Origin: JAPLJM01 sp963708515
Lineage (GTDB): Bacteria; Desulfobacterota; Syntrophia; Syntrophales; Fen-1087
Length of the DNA stretch: 64,000 bases
Reading direction: 5' to 3'
NCBI GenBank assembly: GCA_963708515.1
Contig: CAVPSX010000005.1
Coordinates: 11,439 to 75,438, forward strand
Shown here: one piece after another, positions 52,683 to 62,817 of the stretch
Position numbering within the stretch: position 1 is the first letter of the stretch
How the letters are laid out: each line of letters opens with the position of its first letter
The notes under the pieces: generated by a model
Database searches by the model: none
Told to the model about the DNA's origin: nothing
Seen by the model: the letters and a program-made list of their open reading frames with translations, nothing else
Made by a program: the position numbers and the translations under genes

Positions 52683-55431
52683 ATGGAGCAGAAAAGACTC
52701 GATGAAGCGCGAAAGCAAAAGATCCCCTGGAAAAAGTGGGGGCCTTACCTGAGTGAGCGCCAGTGGGGCACTGTTCGGGAAGACTACAGCGAAAACGGTG
52801 ATGCCTGGAACTTCTTTACCCATGACCATGCCCGGTCCCGGGCGTATCGTTGGGGTGAAGACGGGTTGGGAGGAATTTCCGACGACAAGCAACGGCTCTG
52901 CTTTGCCCTTGCGTTGTGGAACAGCAAGGACCCGATCCTCAAGGAGCGCCTCTTCGGTCTGACCAACAGCGAGGGAAACCACGGCGAGGACGTAAAGGAG
53001 TACTACTTCTACCTCGACAGCACGCCGACGCACTCGTATATGCATTACCTCTACAAGTATCCCCAGTCGGCCTTTCCTTACGGCGACCTCATCGAGACGA
53101 ACCGGCGACGCACCCGCGATGAGATGGAGTACGAACTTCTCGACACGGGTGTCTTTGCGGAGGACCGTTACTTCGACGTCTATGTGGAATACGCCAAGGG
53201 AGGACCGGAGGACATCTTGGTGCAGATCACCGCCGCCAACCGGGGGCCGGAGGCAGCCGAACTGCATATACTGCCGACGCTCTGGTTCCGGAACGACTGG
53301 GCGTCGTGGGTGGCCAGGCCCGCCGAGAAGCCGATGCTCAAGCAAATCAAGGGGCCGGCGGGTACAACGGTGATTGAGGCAACGCATCCGGTATTGGGTA
53401 TATACTACCTTTACTGCGAAGGCGACGCACCGCTGCTCTTTACCGAAAACGAAACCAACCATGCACAACTCGGCCTCGACTACCCGGACGCAGGCCCGTA
53501 CCTTAAGGACGGCATCCATAACTACGTGGTGCATGGCAAACAGAGTGCGGTGAATCCAGAAAAGACGGGAACGAAGGTGTCGGCGCACTACCGGCTGAAG
53601 ATCGGTCCCGGCCAGTCAGCGACGGTAAGGCTGCGCCTCACGGACCAGGCCCCTGCCGGGCAGGGCAGGAAAACCACCGGCAATGCCCACCTCTTCGGGC
53701 AGGGCTTTCAAGAGACTCTGGCTGCCCGGCTGCGGGAGGCGGACGGGTTCTATCGGTCCGTGACTCCTCCCTCGGCCTCCGCGGATGCAGCCAATGTAAT
53801 GCGCCAGGCCATCGCCGGCATGCTCTGGAGCAAGCAGTATTATTACCTCGATGCCGATCAGTGGCTGGAGGAACACCGCGCTCACCCGCTGCATCAGGGG
53901 AGCCGCGAGTTCCGGAACCGGGAGTGGTTCCACATGGTCAACGAGGACATCATCTCCATGCCCGACAAGTGGGAGTACCCCTGGTACGCGGCCTGGGACC
54001 TTGCCTTCCACACACTGCCGATCTCGATCGTGGATCCGGACTTTGCCAAGGAGCAAATGGAACTGATGCTCCGCGGGGCGTACATTCATCCCAGCGGCCA
54101 GATTCCCGCCTACGAGTGGAACTTCAGCGACGTGAATCCGCCGGTGCACGCCTGGGCGACCCTGTTTTTGCACCGCACCGAGCAGGCGCTGCGAGGCGAG
54201 ACGGACCTCGACTTCCTCAAGGTGGCGTTCAACAAGCTTATTTTGAACTTCACCTGGTGGGTCAACCGCAAGGACCGGTTCGGCAAAAACGTCTTCGAGG
54301 GCGGGTTCCTCGGCCTCGACAACATCGGCGTCTTCGATCGATCGGCTCCGCTTGCCGACCGGGGGCTACCTGGAGCAGGCCGACGGCACGGCGTGGATGG
54401 CCCTCTTCACCCAGAACATGGCCGAGATCGCTCTGGAACTTGCCAGCTACGACCGCACTTACGAGGACATGGCCTTCAAGTTCGTGGAGCATTTTCTCTA
54501 TATCGCTGCCGCCATGAATCGGCCCGGGCAGGATGGCATGTGGGACGAGGAGGACGGCTTCTACTACGACCTCCTGCGGCTCCCCGACGGCAGCGCCACG
54601 CGGCTCAAGGTGCGCTCCATGGTGGGGCTCCTGCCGTTGTGTGCCACGACGGTGATAGAAAAGTGGCAGCGAGATCGTGATCCACGGGTAACGGCAGCGC
54701 TTCAGACACGCTTGCGCCAGATGCCGGAGCTCCTGGATTCAGTCCACCCCACGGGCCCGGGTCACTTAGGCGTGGCCGAACGGGGGGTCATTGCCCTGGT
54801 CAACCCGGAGCGGCTCCGCCGGATCCTCTCGAAGATGCTCGATGAGAACGAGTTCCTGAGTCCCTTTGGCATCCGCTCACTTTCCAAGTTTCACGAGCGG
54901 CACCCTTACGTCTTCCACACGGGCGGTCAGGAATACCGTGTGGACTATCTGCCCGCAGAGTCGAACACCGGCATGTTCGGCGGCAACTCCAACTGGCGGG
55001 GCCCGATCTGGATGCCCGTGAACGCCATTATCATCAGGGCACTTTTGCAATATTACCTCTACTACGGTGACAACTTCAAGATTGAGTGCCCGACCGGTTC
55101 AGGCAGGATGATGAACCTCTTTGAGGTGGCCAAGGAGATTGCGGACCGGCTTACCCGGATCTTCCTGCGTGATGAGCGCGGCCAGCGGCCGGTGTACGGC
55201 GGCGCGGAGAAGTTCCATCATGATCCCAACTGGCGGGACCACATCCTGTTTTACGAGTACTTCCATGGGGACAACGGTGCAGGCCTCGGTGCGAGCCACC
55301 AGACGGGCTGGACAGGAGTGGTCGCCAAGCTGATCCAGCTCTTCGGAATCCTTGATCCGAAAAAGTCGCTTGAGGTCGGCAAGGGTGCGGCATTCATTCG
55401 CGGAAAGTCGGAAAGTGGGGTGGAGGAATGA
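52683..55431 (+). CDS. GH63/MGH1-like glucosidase, one frameshift (left arm of inverted repeat)
   Basis: About 915 aa joined. N-terminal part: KKWGPYLSERQWGTVREDYS, then SEGNHGEDVKEYYFYLDSTP. The catalytic (alpha/alpha)6 barrel contains WEYPWYAAWDLAFHTLPI and GGFLGLDNIGVFDRS. The frame breaks near 54349 (one extra C compared with the right-arm copy, which keeps the frame there), then continues PTGGYLEQADGTAWMALF to the end. Family members hydrolyse glucosyl linkages and are often placed with alpha-glucan genes. The last 1.2 kb are duplicated in inverted form. Stop overlaps the next start (ATGA). Confidence 0.85.
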
Positions 55432-56910
55432 AGCCATGGCCGCAACATCCCGTTATCTATGAAATCAATACATGGGTTTGGCTGCAGGAATTGAGCCAGG
55501 AATACAAAAGCCCGGTAACTTTAGCCAAGGTACCCCGGGAGAAGTGGGACGCCATTGCCGATTTGAAGGTTGACGCGGTCTGGTTCATGGGGGTCTGGGA
55601 GCGGAGTCCTGCGGGCATTGCCATTGCGAATCGGAACAAGGGTCTTCTGGAGGACTTCCGGCGGGCCCTTCCTGACTTTCGCCTGGAAGACAACGTGGGA
55701 TCTCCTTATTGTGTGCGGCAATACGTGGTTGACGAACACCTGGGAGGTCGCGAGGGTCTGGCCATTGCCCGGCGAGAACTTGCCAGGCGGGGGATCAAGC
55801 TCATCCTCGATTTCGTTCCGAACCATGTGGCGCCGGACCATCCCTGGGTATCCGCTCATCCTGAATACTTTATCCAGGGAAACGCTGAGGATTGCGAGGG
55901 AGATCCGGCTTCCTTCATTGAGGCGGGGGGAAAGGTGTTTGCCTGCGGCCGAGACCCCTACTTTCCTGCATGGCCGGACGTGCTGCAGCTGAATGCTTTT
56001 CAGCCGGGGCTCCGGCAGGCGGTGATCAAGACCCTTTCGGATATCGCCGGCCAGAGCGATGGTGTGCGCTGCGACATGGCCATGCTTCTCATGAACACCA
56101 TTTTCGAACGCACCTGGGGCAGCCGAGCGGGGCAGCGGCCTGCAACGGAGTACTGGGTGGACGTGATTCGCGCCATCAAGAAATCGCATCCGGACTTCCT
56201 CTTCATGGCCGAGGCTTACTGGGACCTCGAGTGGGATCTCCAGCAGCAGGGATTCGACTCCTGTTACGACAAGCGCCTCTACGACCGTCTGGAACACGAC
56301 ACGGCGGAGAGCGTGCGGCTCCACCTCTGCGCTGACCTTGCCTACCAGGAAAAGCTGGTCCGCTTCATCGAGAACCACGATGAGCCTCGGGCCGCATTCG
56401 GCATTTTCTCCTGAGAAAGAGCGCGCCGCCGCCATAACCATCGCCACTATTCCCGGCGCAAGACTCTTCCATGAAGGGCAGTTCGAGGGCAGGAAGATCA
56501 GGCTTCCGGTCTTCCTCGGCCGCCGTCCCGTCGAACCGGTCGATCCTGGCCTCCGGGCTTTTACCGCAAGCTCCTAAAGGTTGCTTCCGTCGAGGGGCTT
56601 GCGTAACGGGGAGTGGCAGCTCTGCGAGCGAGCCGGATGGCCGGACAATGCAGAGTTTCCTGAACCTGGTTGCCTGGAGCTGGCGAAGCGAGGAGGAGAG
56701 TACTGTTGTGGTCAATCTCTCGGGTTCGATCGCCAGGCCCGGGTTCGGCTGCCCTGGGACGAACTGACGGGCAGGACATGGAAGATGACGGATCTCTTTA
56801 CCGGAGAAATGTACGAACGCAATGGGGACGAGATGTTTAATCCAGGATTGTACGTGGAGCTTCCCCCTTGGGGATTCCACATCCTGGTCCAATGGCTGCC
56901 GATCGGGTGA
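55428..56910 (+). CDS. GH13 alpha-amylase family protein, two frameshifts (left arm)
   Basis: About 490 aa joined. Catalytic motifs are all present in the first part: DFVPNHVA (region I), the nucleophile Asp216 in GVRCDMAMLL, the acid/base Glu262 in FMAEAYWDLE and Asp318 in ENHDEPRA. The frame breaks near 56388 and again near 56555; the C-terminal beta domain continues (LFTGEMYERNGDEMFNPGLY to FHILVQWLPIG). The right-arm copy breaks at other places. It is coupled by ATGA to the GH63-like gene. It probably acts on alpha-glucans or trehalose-related sugars. Confidence 0.82.
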
Positions 56911-56920
56911 TTTCTATGGC

Positions 56921-57922
56921 ATGTCGGGTGGAGGAGGGCAAAATATTTTTAAACTAATCTTTCTGTTGGGCATCACACGGAAATTTGTAATGCGGTCTCA
57001 TCGGGATGTGATCGGGTGTTTAGGCGCCATGCCGGCCGTCCTTGCGCTTTTGTTCATGGCTGTGCCAACACATGCCGGCGAGATCGAGCCGAGAGCCTAT
57101 GTCAATACGCCGGTCGGTATCAATTTCCTGCTCGCGGGCTATGTCTATTCGGACGGCGGTTTGTCCACTCCAGGTTCATCGCCGATCAAGGATGCCCAAC
57201 TCAGGATGAATACCGGCATCCTGGCTTATGCCCGGACACTGGACGTGTGGGGAAAATCAGGGAAGTTCGATGTCATACTGCCTTATTCCGAACTGTCGGG
57301 AAACGCGATGGTTGCGGGTCAACCCCGGGAACGTAATGTTTCCGGGTTAAACGATCCGCGCTTCCGTTTCTCGGTCAATTTCTATGGCGCCCCGGCGCTG
57401 TCACTGCAGGAATTTGCCGATTACCAGCAGGATTTAATCATCGGTGCAAGCGTTCAGATATCGGCGCCCATCGGACAATATGACAATGAAAAGCTGGTGA
57501 ACCTCGGCAACAACCGCTGGTTCGTCAAGCCGGACATCGGAATCTCCAAGGCGTGGGGGGCGCTTATCACTGGAGCTTTCCGCAGGGGTTTTTTTCTTCA
57601 GTAAAAATGACGACTACTTCGGCGGTAAGACGCTTGAGCAGGACCCCGTCTGTTCCATACAGGCGCATGTCACGTACAACATTGGCCATGGCGTGTGGGC
57701 TGCATTGAGCTGGACTTACGATTACGGCGGGCGCACGACCATAGACGGAGTGCAGAGCGATGACTTACAGAAAAATTCGCGAAGGGCGCCACCATTGCGT
57801 TGCCCGTGAACCGGAACAACTCGATCAAGCTTTATGCCAGCACCGGCGTGCACACCAGTACGGGGACCGATTTCGACATGGTCGGGATTGTCTGGCAGTA
57901 CCGCTGGGGCGCTGGGCTGTAA
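56921..57922 (+). CDS. Phenol_MetA_deg-type outer-membrane transporter-like protein, frameshifted (left arm)
   Basis: About 330 aa joined. A signal peptide (VIGCLGAMPAVLALLFMAVP to HAGEIEP) is followed by a beta-barrel-like sequence: RAYVNTPVGINFLLAGYVYS, KFDVILPYSELSGNAMVAG, SVQISAPIGQYDNEKLVNLG. Breaks near 57560 and 57775 lead into the final strands (IVWQYRWGAG). Members are predicted outer-membrane beta-barrels of the phenol MetA pathway family; the substrate is unknown. The ATG at 56990 may be the real start because it begins directly before the signal peptide. Confidence 0.75.
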
Positions 57923-57990
57923 TTCCGATTCCAGATCATATTGTCCATCAGGTGGCCGCCTTCATCTCTGGCTTATATACCACCGCCCGC

Positions 57991-58934
57991 CTATTCGGCC
58001 TTTTTCCAGGTCTTGTCCGGGTTGAAAACCTTCATGGACTTCGCCAGTTTTGCTGTTCTTGGTCCCAGGTCTTTCTCATACACGACGCCTTCGTGGTTCA
58101 CGATGAATGTCTTCACACCGGAGACGGCGTATGTTGCCGGGTATGCCACGACTGCAAATCCGCCCACCATTTTTCCTTTCACCAGGTAACTGTAAGCTCC
58201 GCCCTTGGCATTTTTCCCCTGGGCGGTCAGGATCCGGAAGAAGTAGCCGTTGTAAGGTTTGGGTTTCTCTTCCGGCATGTAGCCCTCGCTCCTGGCCTGT
58301 GCAACAAGCGGCCCGAGGGGGCTCGGTTTCTCGCCCGGCTTGACCTCCCAGTACAGGCCATCCATCTTGCCCCCGGTACTGTGGAACTTCTGCGCATATT
58401 CCAGCGGCCGTCGCCGTCACGGTCCAGGGTGGCATACTCCCGCTGCGCATCTGCGATCGCCAGGCATGTCTGGATCGTGCCCAGCTCATTCTCCCCGATA
58501 CGACGATGGAGGATTTCTTCCCTGCCACGCTCCGTGTCGAAGCTCCACCGTTCACCGGTCTTCACAATCGGGATCGGGAACGGCCAGTCGGTATTCCCCG
58601 CGTGGAGAATGACTTTTCTGTCACCCATTGTCTCCAAGCGGCTCTTCTCGCCGCAGAGTCGAGCAAATTCCTCCCGCCGCTCCCGGTCGTCCACCGCATC
58701 GCCCGACGAGACCAGCGTCTCACTGCCGGGCCCGAAGATCACGACGAGTTCCTTTTCATTGTGGTCCCGAAGCGCCTTGATCATGGCTTCCACGGCCGCT
58801 TCCGGGGTCTCGAAGGTCTTCTGTATCGGTTTTGCTGCCAGGGCGGTTCCCTGGAACATCACGGCAACAAGCAGGACAAGGGCATAGATCAGGAAAGGCC
58901 GGGCTGACAGATATCGCATTCGAAATAAAAACAT
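57991..58934 (-). CDS. DUF2950 exported protein, one frameshift (left arm)
   Basis: Left-arm copy of the protein at 59317-60261. It breaks near 58400, where one A present in the right copy is missing (CCAGCGGCC against CCAGCAGGCC), splitting it into two frames. Otherwise the two copies differ at very few positions, for example Met for Leu in EAMIKAL. DUF2950 is an exported protein of unknown function that usually lies next to DUF3300, as here. Confidence 0.85.
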
Positions 58935-58997
58935 GGATATTTCCTCCATCGATGAGTTATTTAATCAGGATTCGTCGGAGCGTTCTGCTTTCGAATC

Positions 58998-59124
58998 CTA
59001 TCGGCGTCCTCCTCCGCGGCCTCCTCCGCCACCCCCGCGAGATGCACCACCCCCGGAAGGCCTGGCAGATGCGCCACTGCGGGAATTCGCAGATGACATG
59101 CTCTGGCTGCCTCTCGCGCAAATG
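58998..59124 (-). CDS. DUF3300 C-terminal fragment (left arm), cut by the palindrome axis
   Basis: Only the last about 40 codons of a DUF3300 protein: the low-complexity tail SANSRSGASARPSGGG to GRGGGRR typical of that family's end. Its upstream part is absent because the sequence folds back at 59125/59126 into the other arm. It lies 63 bases upstream of the DUF2950 start, the normal gene order. Confidence 0.65.
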
Positions 59125-59126
59125 AA

Positions 59127-59253
59127 CATTTGCGCGAGAGGCAGCCAGAGCATGTCATCTGCGAATTCCCGCAGTGGCGCATCTGCCAGGCCTTCCGGGG
59201 GTGGTGCATCTCGCGGGGGTGGCGGAGGAGGCCGCGGAGGAGGACGCCGATAG
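59127..59253 (+). CDS. DUF3300 C-terminal fragment (right arm)
   Basis: Mirror copy of 58998-59124: the Ser/Arg/Gly-rich tail of a DUF3300 protein, ending RGGGRR and stop at 59253. The open frame that runs into it from the other arm (start 58933) is chimeric and not a real protein. Confidence 0.65.
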
Positions 59254-59316
59254 GATTCGAAAGCAGAACGCTCCGACGAATCCTGATTAAATAACTCATC
59301 GATGGAGGAAATATCC

Positions 59317-60261
59317 ATGTTTTTATTTCGAATGCGATATCTGTCAGCCCGGCCTTTCCTGATCTATGCCCTTGTCCTGCTTGTTGCCGTGATGTTCCAG
59401 GGAACCGCCCTGGCAGCAAAACCGATACAGAAGACCTTCGAGACCCCGGAAGCGGCCGTGGAAGCCCTGATCAAGGCGCTTCGGGACCACAATGAAAAGG
59501 AACTCGTCGTGATCTTCGGGCCCGGCAGTGAGACGCTGGTCTCGTCGGGCGATGCGGTGGACGACCGGGAGCGGCGGGAGGAATTTGCTCGACTCTGCGG
59601 CGAGAAGAGCCGCCTGGAGACAATGGGTGACAGAAAAGTCATTCTCCACGCGGGGAATACCGACTGGCCGTTCCCGATCCCGATTGTGAAGACCGGTGAA
59701 CGGTGGAGCTTCGACACGGAGCGTGGCAGGGAAGAAATCCTCCATCGTCGTATCGGGGAGAATGAGCTGGGCACGATCCAGACATGCCTGGCGATCGCAG
59801 ATGCGCAGCGGGAGTATGCCACCCTGGACCGTGACGGCGACGGCCTGCTGGAATATGCGCAGAAGTTCCACAGTACCGGGGGCAAGATGGATGGCCTGTA
59901 CTGGGAGGTCAAGCCGGGCGAGAAACCGAGCCCCCTCGGGCCGCTTGTTGCACAGGCCAGGAGCGAGGGCTACATGCCGGAAGAGAAACCCAAACCTTAC
60001 AACGGCTACTTCTTCCGGATCCTGACCGCCCAGGGGAAAAATGCCAAGGGCGGAGCTTACAGTTACCTGGTGAAAGGAAAAATGGTGGGCGGATTTGCAG
60101 TCGTGGCATACCCGGCAACATACGCCGTCTCCGGTGTGAAGACATTCATCGTGAACCACGAAGGCGTCGTGTATGAGAAAGACCTGGGACCAAGAACAGC
60201 AAAACTGGCGAAGTCCATGAAGGTTTTCAACCCGGACAAGACCTGGAAAAAGGCCGAATAG
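59317..60261 (+). CDS. DUF2950 exported protein (right arm, intact)
   Basis: 314 aa. Signal peptide (RPFLIYALVLLVAVMFQGTALA), then KTFETPEAAVEALIKALRDHNEK, PIPIVKTGERWSFDTERGRE, DAQREYATLDRDGDGLLEYA and PYNGYFFRILTAQGKNAKGG, all typical of DUF2950. The start is the ATG at 59317, seven bases after GGAGGA; the ATG at 59302 overlaps that site. Function unknown; commonly in a pair with DUF3300 and exported to the periplasm. This copy keeps the reading frame where the left-arm copy does not. Confidence 0.9.
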   Translation: MFLFRMRYLSARPFLIYALVLLVAVMFQGTALAAKPIQKTFETPEAAVEALIKALRDHNEKELVVIFGPGSETLVSSGDAVDDRERREEFARLCGEKSRLETMGDRKVILHAGNTDWPFPIPIVKTGERWSFDTERGREEILHRRIGENELGTIQTCLAIADAQREYATLDRDGDGLLEYAQKFHSTGGKMDGLYWEVKPGEKPSPLGPLVAQARSEGYMPEEKPKPYNGYFFRILTAQGKNAKGGAYSYLVKGKMVGGFAVVAYPATYAVSGVKTFIVNHEGVVYEKDLGPRTAKLAKSMKVFNPDKTWKKAE

Positions 60262-60329
60262 GCGGGCGGTGGTATATAAGCCAGAGATGAAGGCGGCCAC
60301 CTGATGGACAATATGATCTGGAATCGGAA

Positions 60330-61329
60330 TTACAGCCCAGCGCCCCAGCGGTACTGCCAGACAATCCCGACCATGTCGAAATCGGTCCCCGTTCTTGTGT
60401 GCACGCCGGTGCTGGCATAAAGCTTTATCGAGTTGTTTCGGTTCACGGGCAACGCAATGGTGGCGCCCCATCGTGAATTATTCTGTAAGTCATCGCTCTG
60501 CAATCCGTCTATGGTCGTGCGCCCGCCGTAATCGTAAGTCCAGCTCAATGCAGCCCACACGCCATGGCCAATGTTGTACGTGACATGCGCCTGCATGGAA
60601 CAGACGGGGTCCTGTTCAAGCGTCTTACCGCCAAAGTAGTCGTCATTTTTACTGAAGAAAAAAACCCCGGCGGAAAGCTCCAGGATAGCGCCCCCCACGC
60701 CTTGGAGATTCCGATGTCCGGCTTGACGAACCAGCGGTTGTTGCCAAGGTTCACCAGTTTGTCCTGGTCATATTGTCCAATGGGCGCCGACGTCTGAACG
60801 CTTGCACCGATGATCAAATCCTGCTGGTAATCGGCAAATTCCTGCAGTGACAGTGCCGGGGCACCATAGAAATTGACCGAGAAACGGAAGCGCGGATCGT
60901 TTAACCCGGAAACATTGCGTTCCCGGGGTTGACCCCCAACCATCGCGTTTCCCGACAGTTCGGAATAGGGCAGGATGACATCGAATTTCCCGGATTTTCC
61001 CCACACGTCCAGTGTCCGCGCATAAGCCAGGATGCCGGTATTCATCTTGAGATGGGCATCCTTGATTGGTGACGAACTGGAGTGGACAAACCGCCTTCCG
61101 AAAACGCATAGCCTGCTATCAGGAAATTGAGACCTACCGGCGTATTGACATAGGCTCTCGGCTCGATCTCGCCGGCATGTGCTGGCACAGCCATGAACAA
61201 AAGCGCAAGGACGGCCGGCATGGCGCCTAAACACCCGATCACATCCCGATGAAACCGCATTACAAATTTCCGTGTGATGCCCAACAGAAAGATTAGTTTA
61301 AAAATATTTTGCCCTCCTCCACCCGACAT
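60330..61329 (-). CDS. Phenol_MetA_deg-type outer-membrane protein, frameshifted (right arm)
   Basis: Right-arm copy of 56921-57922, over three frames (breaks near 61080-61120 and near 60690). The last segment is intact here (FFFSKNDDYFGGKTLEQDP to YRWGAGL), where the left copy is broken, while the N-terminal segment is broken here and intact there. Amino-acid changes between copies are clear, for example INFLLAGYVYS against LNFLIAGYAFS. Confidence 0.75.
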
Positions 61330-61339
61330 GCCATAGAAA

Positions 61340-62817
61340 TCACCCTGTCGGCAGCCATTGGGTCAGGATGTGGAATCCCCAAGGGGGAAGCTCCACGTAC
61401 AATCCCGGGTTGCACATCTCGTCTCCGCTGCGTTCATAGATTTCTCCGGTAAAGAGGTCGGTTACCTGCCAATTCCTGCCCGTCAGCTCATCCCAGGGCA
61501 GCCGCACCAGCGCCTGTGCGACCGAACCCGAGAGATTGACGACAATCAGTAGGCGCTCCTCCTCGCTGCGCCAGCACCAGGCAACGAGGTTCTGGCAACT
61601 TGCATTATCCGGCCAGCCGGCTCGCTCGCAGAGCTGCCAGTTACCATTCCGAGCCCCTCTAAGGAACCGGCCTTTAGAAGTGTGCGGTAGAAAGCCCGGA
61701 GGTCGGGGTCGACAGGTTCGGCGGGGCGGCGGCCGAGGAAGACAGGAAGCCTGACCTTCCTGCCCTCGAACTGCCCTTCATGGAATAGTCTTGCGCCCGG
61801 AATGGTAGCGATGGTTACGGCGGCGGCGCGCTCTTTCTGGGGAGAAAAGACCGAATGGGCGCGGGGCTCATCGTGGTTTTCGATGAAGCGGACCAGTTTT
61901 TCCTGGTAGGCGAGGTCGGCGCAAAGGTGGAGCCGCACGCTCTCCGCGGTGTCGTGTTCCAGACGGTCGTACAGGCGCTTGTCGTAACAGTAGTCGAATC
62001 CCTGCTGCTGCAGCTCCCACTCGAGGTCCCAGTAGGCCTCGGCCATAAAAAGGAAATCCGGATGCGTTCCTTGATGGCCGAATCACGTCCTCCAGTACTC
62101 TGTTGCAGGCCGTTGCCCCGCACGGCTGCCCCAGGTGCGTTCGAAAATAGTAGTTGATCAGGAGCATGGCCATGTCGCAGCGGACACCATCGCACTGGCC
62201 GGCGATATCCGACAGGGTCTCGATCACCGCCTGCCGGAGTCCCGGCTGAAAGGCATTCAGCTGCAGCACATCCGGCCATGCCGGAAAGTAGGGGTCCCGG
62301 CCGCAGGCAAACACCTTTCCCCCGTCTCAACAAAGGATGCGGGCTCCCTCCCATCCTCAGCATCTCCCTGAATGAAGTATTCAGGATGATCGGATACCCA
62401 TGGGTGGTCCGGCGCCACGTGGTTTGGCACGAAATCGAGGATAAGCTTGATTCCCCGCTTGGCAAGTTCTCTCCGGGCAACAGCCAGGCCTTCGCGACCT
62501 CCCAGGTGTTCGTCAACCACGTATTGCCGCACACAATAAGGAGATCCCACGTTGTCCTCCGGGCGAAAGTCAGGAAGGGCCCGCCGGAAGTCCTCGAGGA
62601 GACCCTCGTTCCGGTTCGCAATGGCAATGCCCGCAGGGCTTCGCTCCCAGACACCCATGAACCAGACGGCGTCAACCTTCAAATCGCCAATGCCGTCCCA
62701 CTTCTCTCCTGGCACGTTGGCTAAAGTTACCGGGCTTTTGTATTCCCCGCTCAATTCCTGCAGCCAGACCCACGTATTGATTTCGTAGATAACAGGATGT
62801 TTCGGCCATGGGTTCAT
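61340..62817 (-). CDS. GH13 alpha-amylase family protein, frameshifted (right arm)
   Basis: Right-arm copy of 55428-56910. The first 170 codons read in frame (QHPVIYEINTWVWLQEL equivalent, DFVPNHVAPDHPWVSDHPEY), then several breaks near 62330, 62080 and 61650 interrupt it; the acid/base AEAYWDLEW and ENHDEPRA motifs remain. More substitutions than in the genes nearer the axis. Confidence 0.75.

Larger units (their letters stand above)
54251..59124. repeat. giant inverted repeat, left arm
   Basis: Left arm of a palindromic duplication whose axis is the two bases 59125-59126. Position x here pairs with about 118251 minus x. Nearly identical to the right arm close to the axis, with more substitutions and small indels farther out. 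The left arm probably starts exactly where the window cuts the right one, so its full length is not visible. Confidence 0.9.

Noticed and set aside
58933..59253. Plus-strand open frame with Arg/Pro-rich start and Gly-rich end crossing the palindrome axis
   Set aside because: Created by reading from one arm into the other; only the part after 59127 is the true DUF3300 tail.
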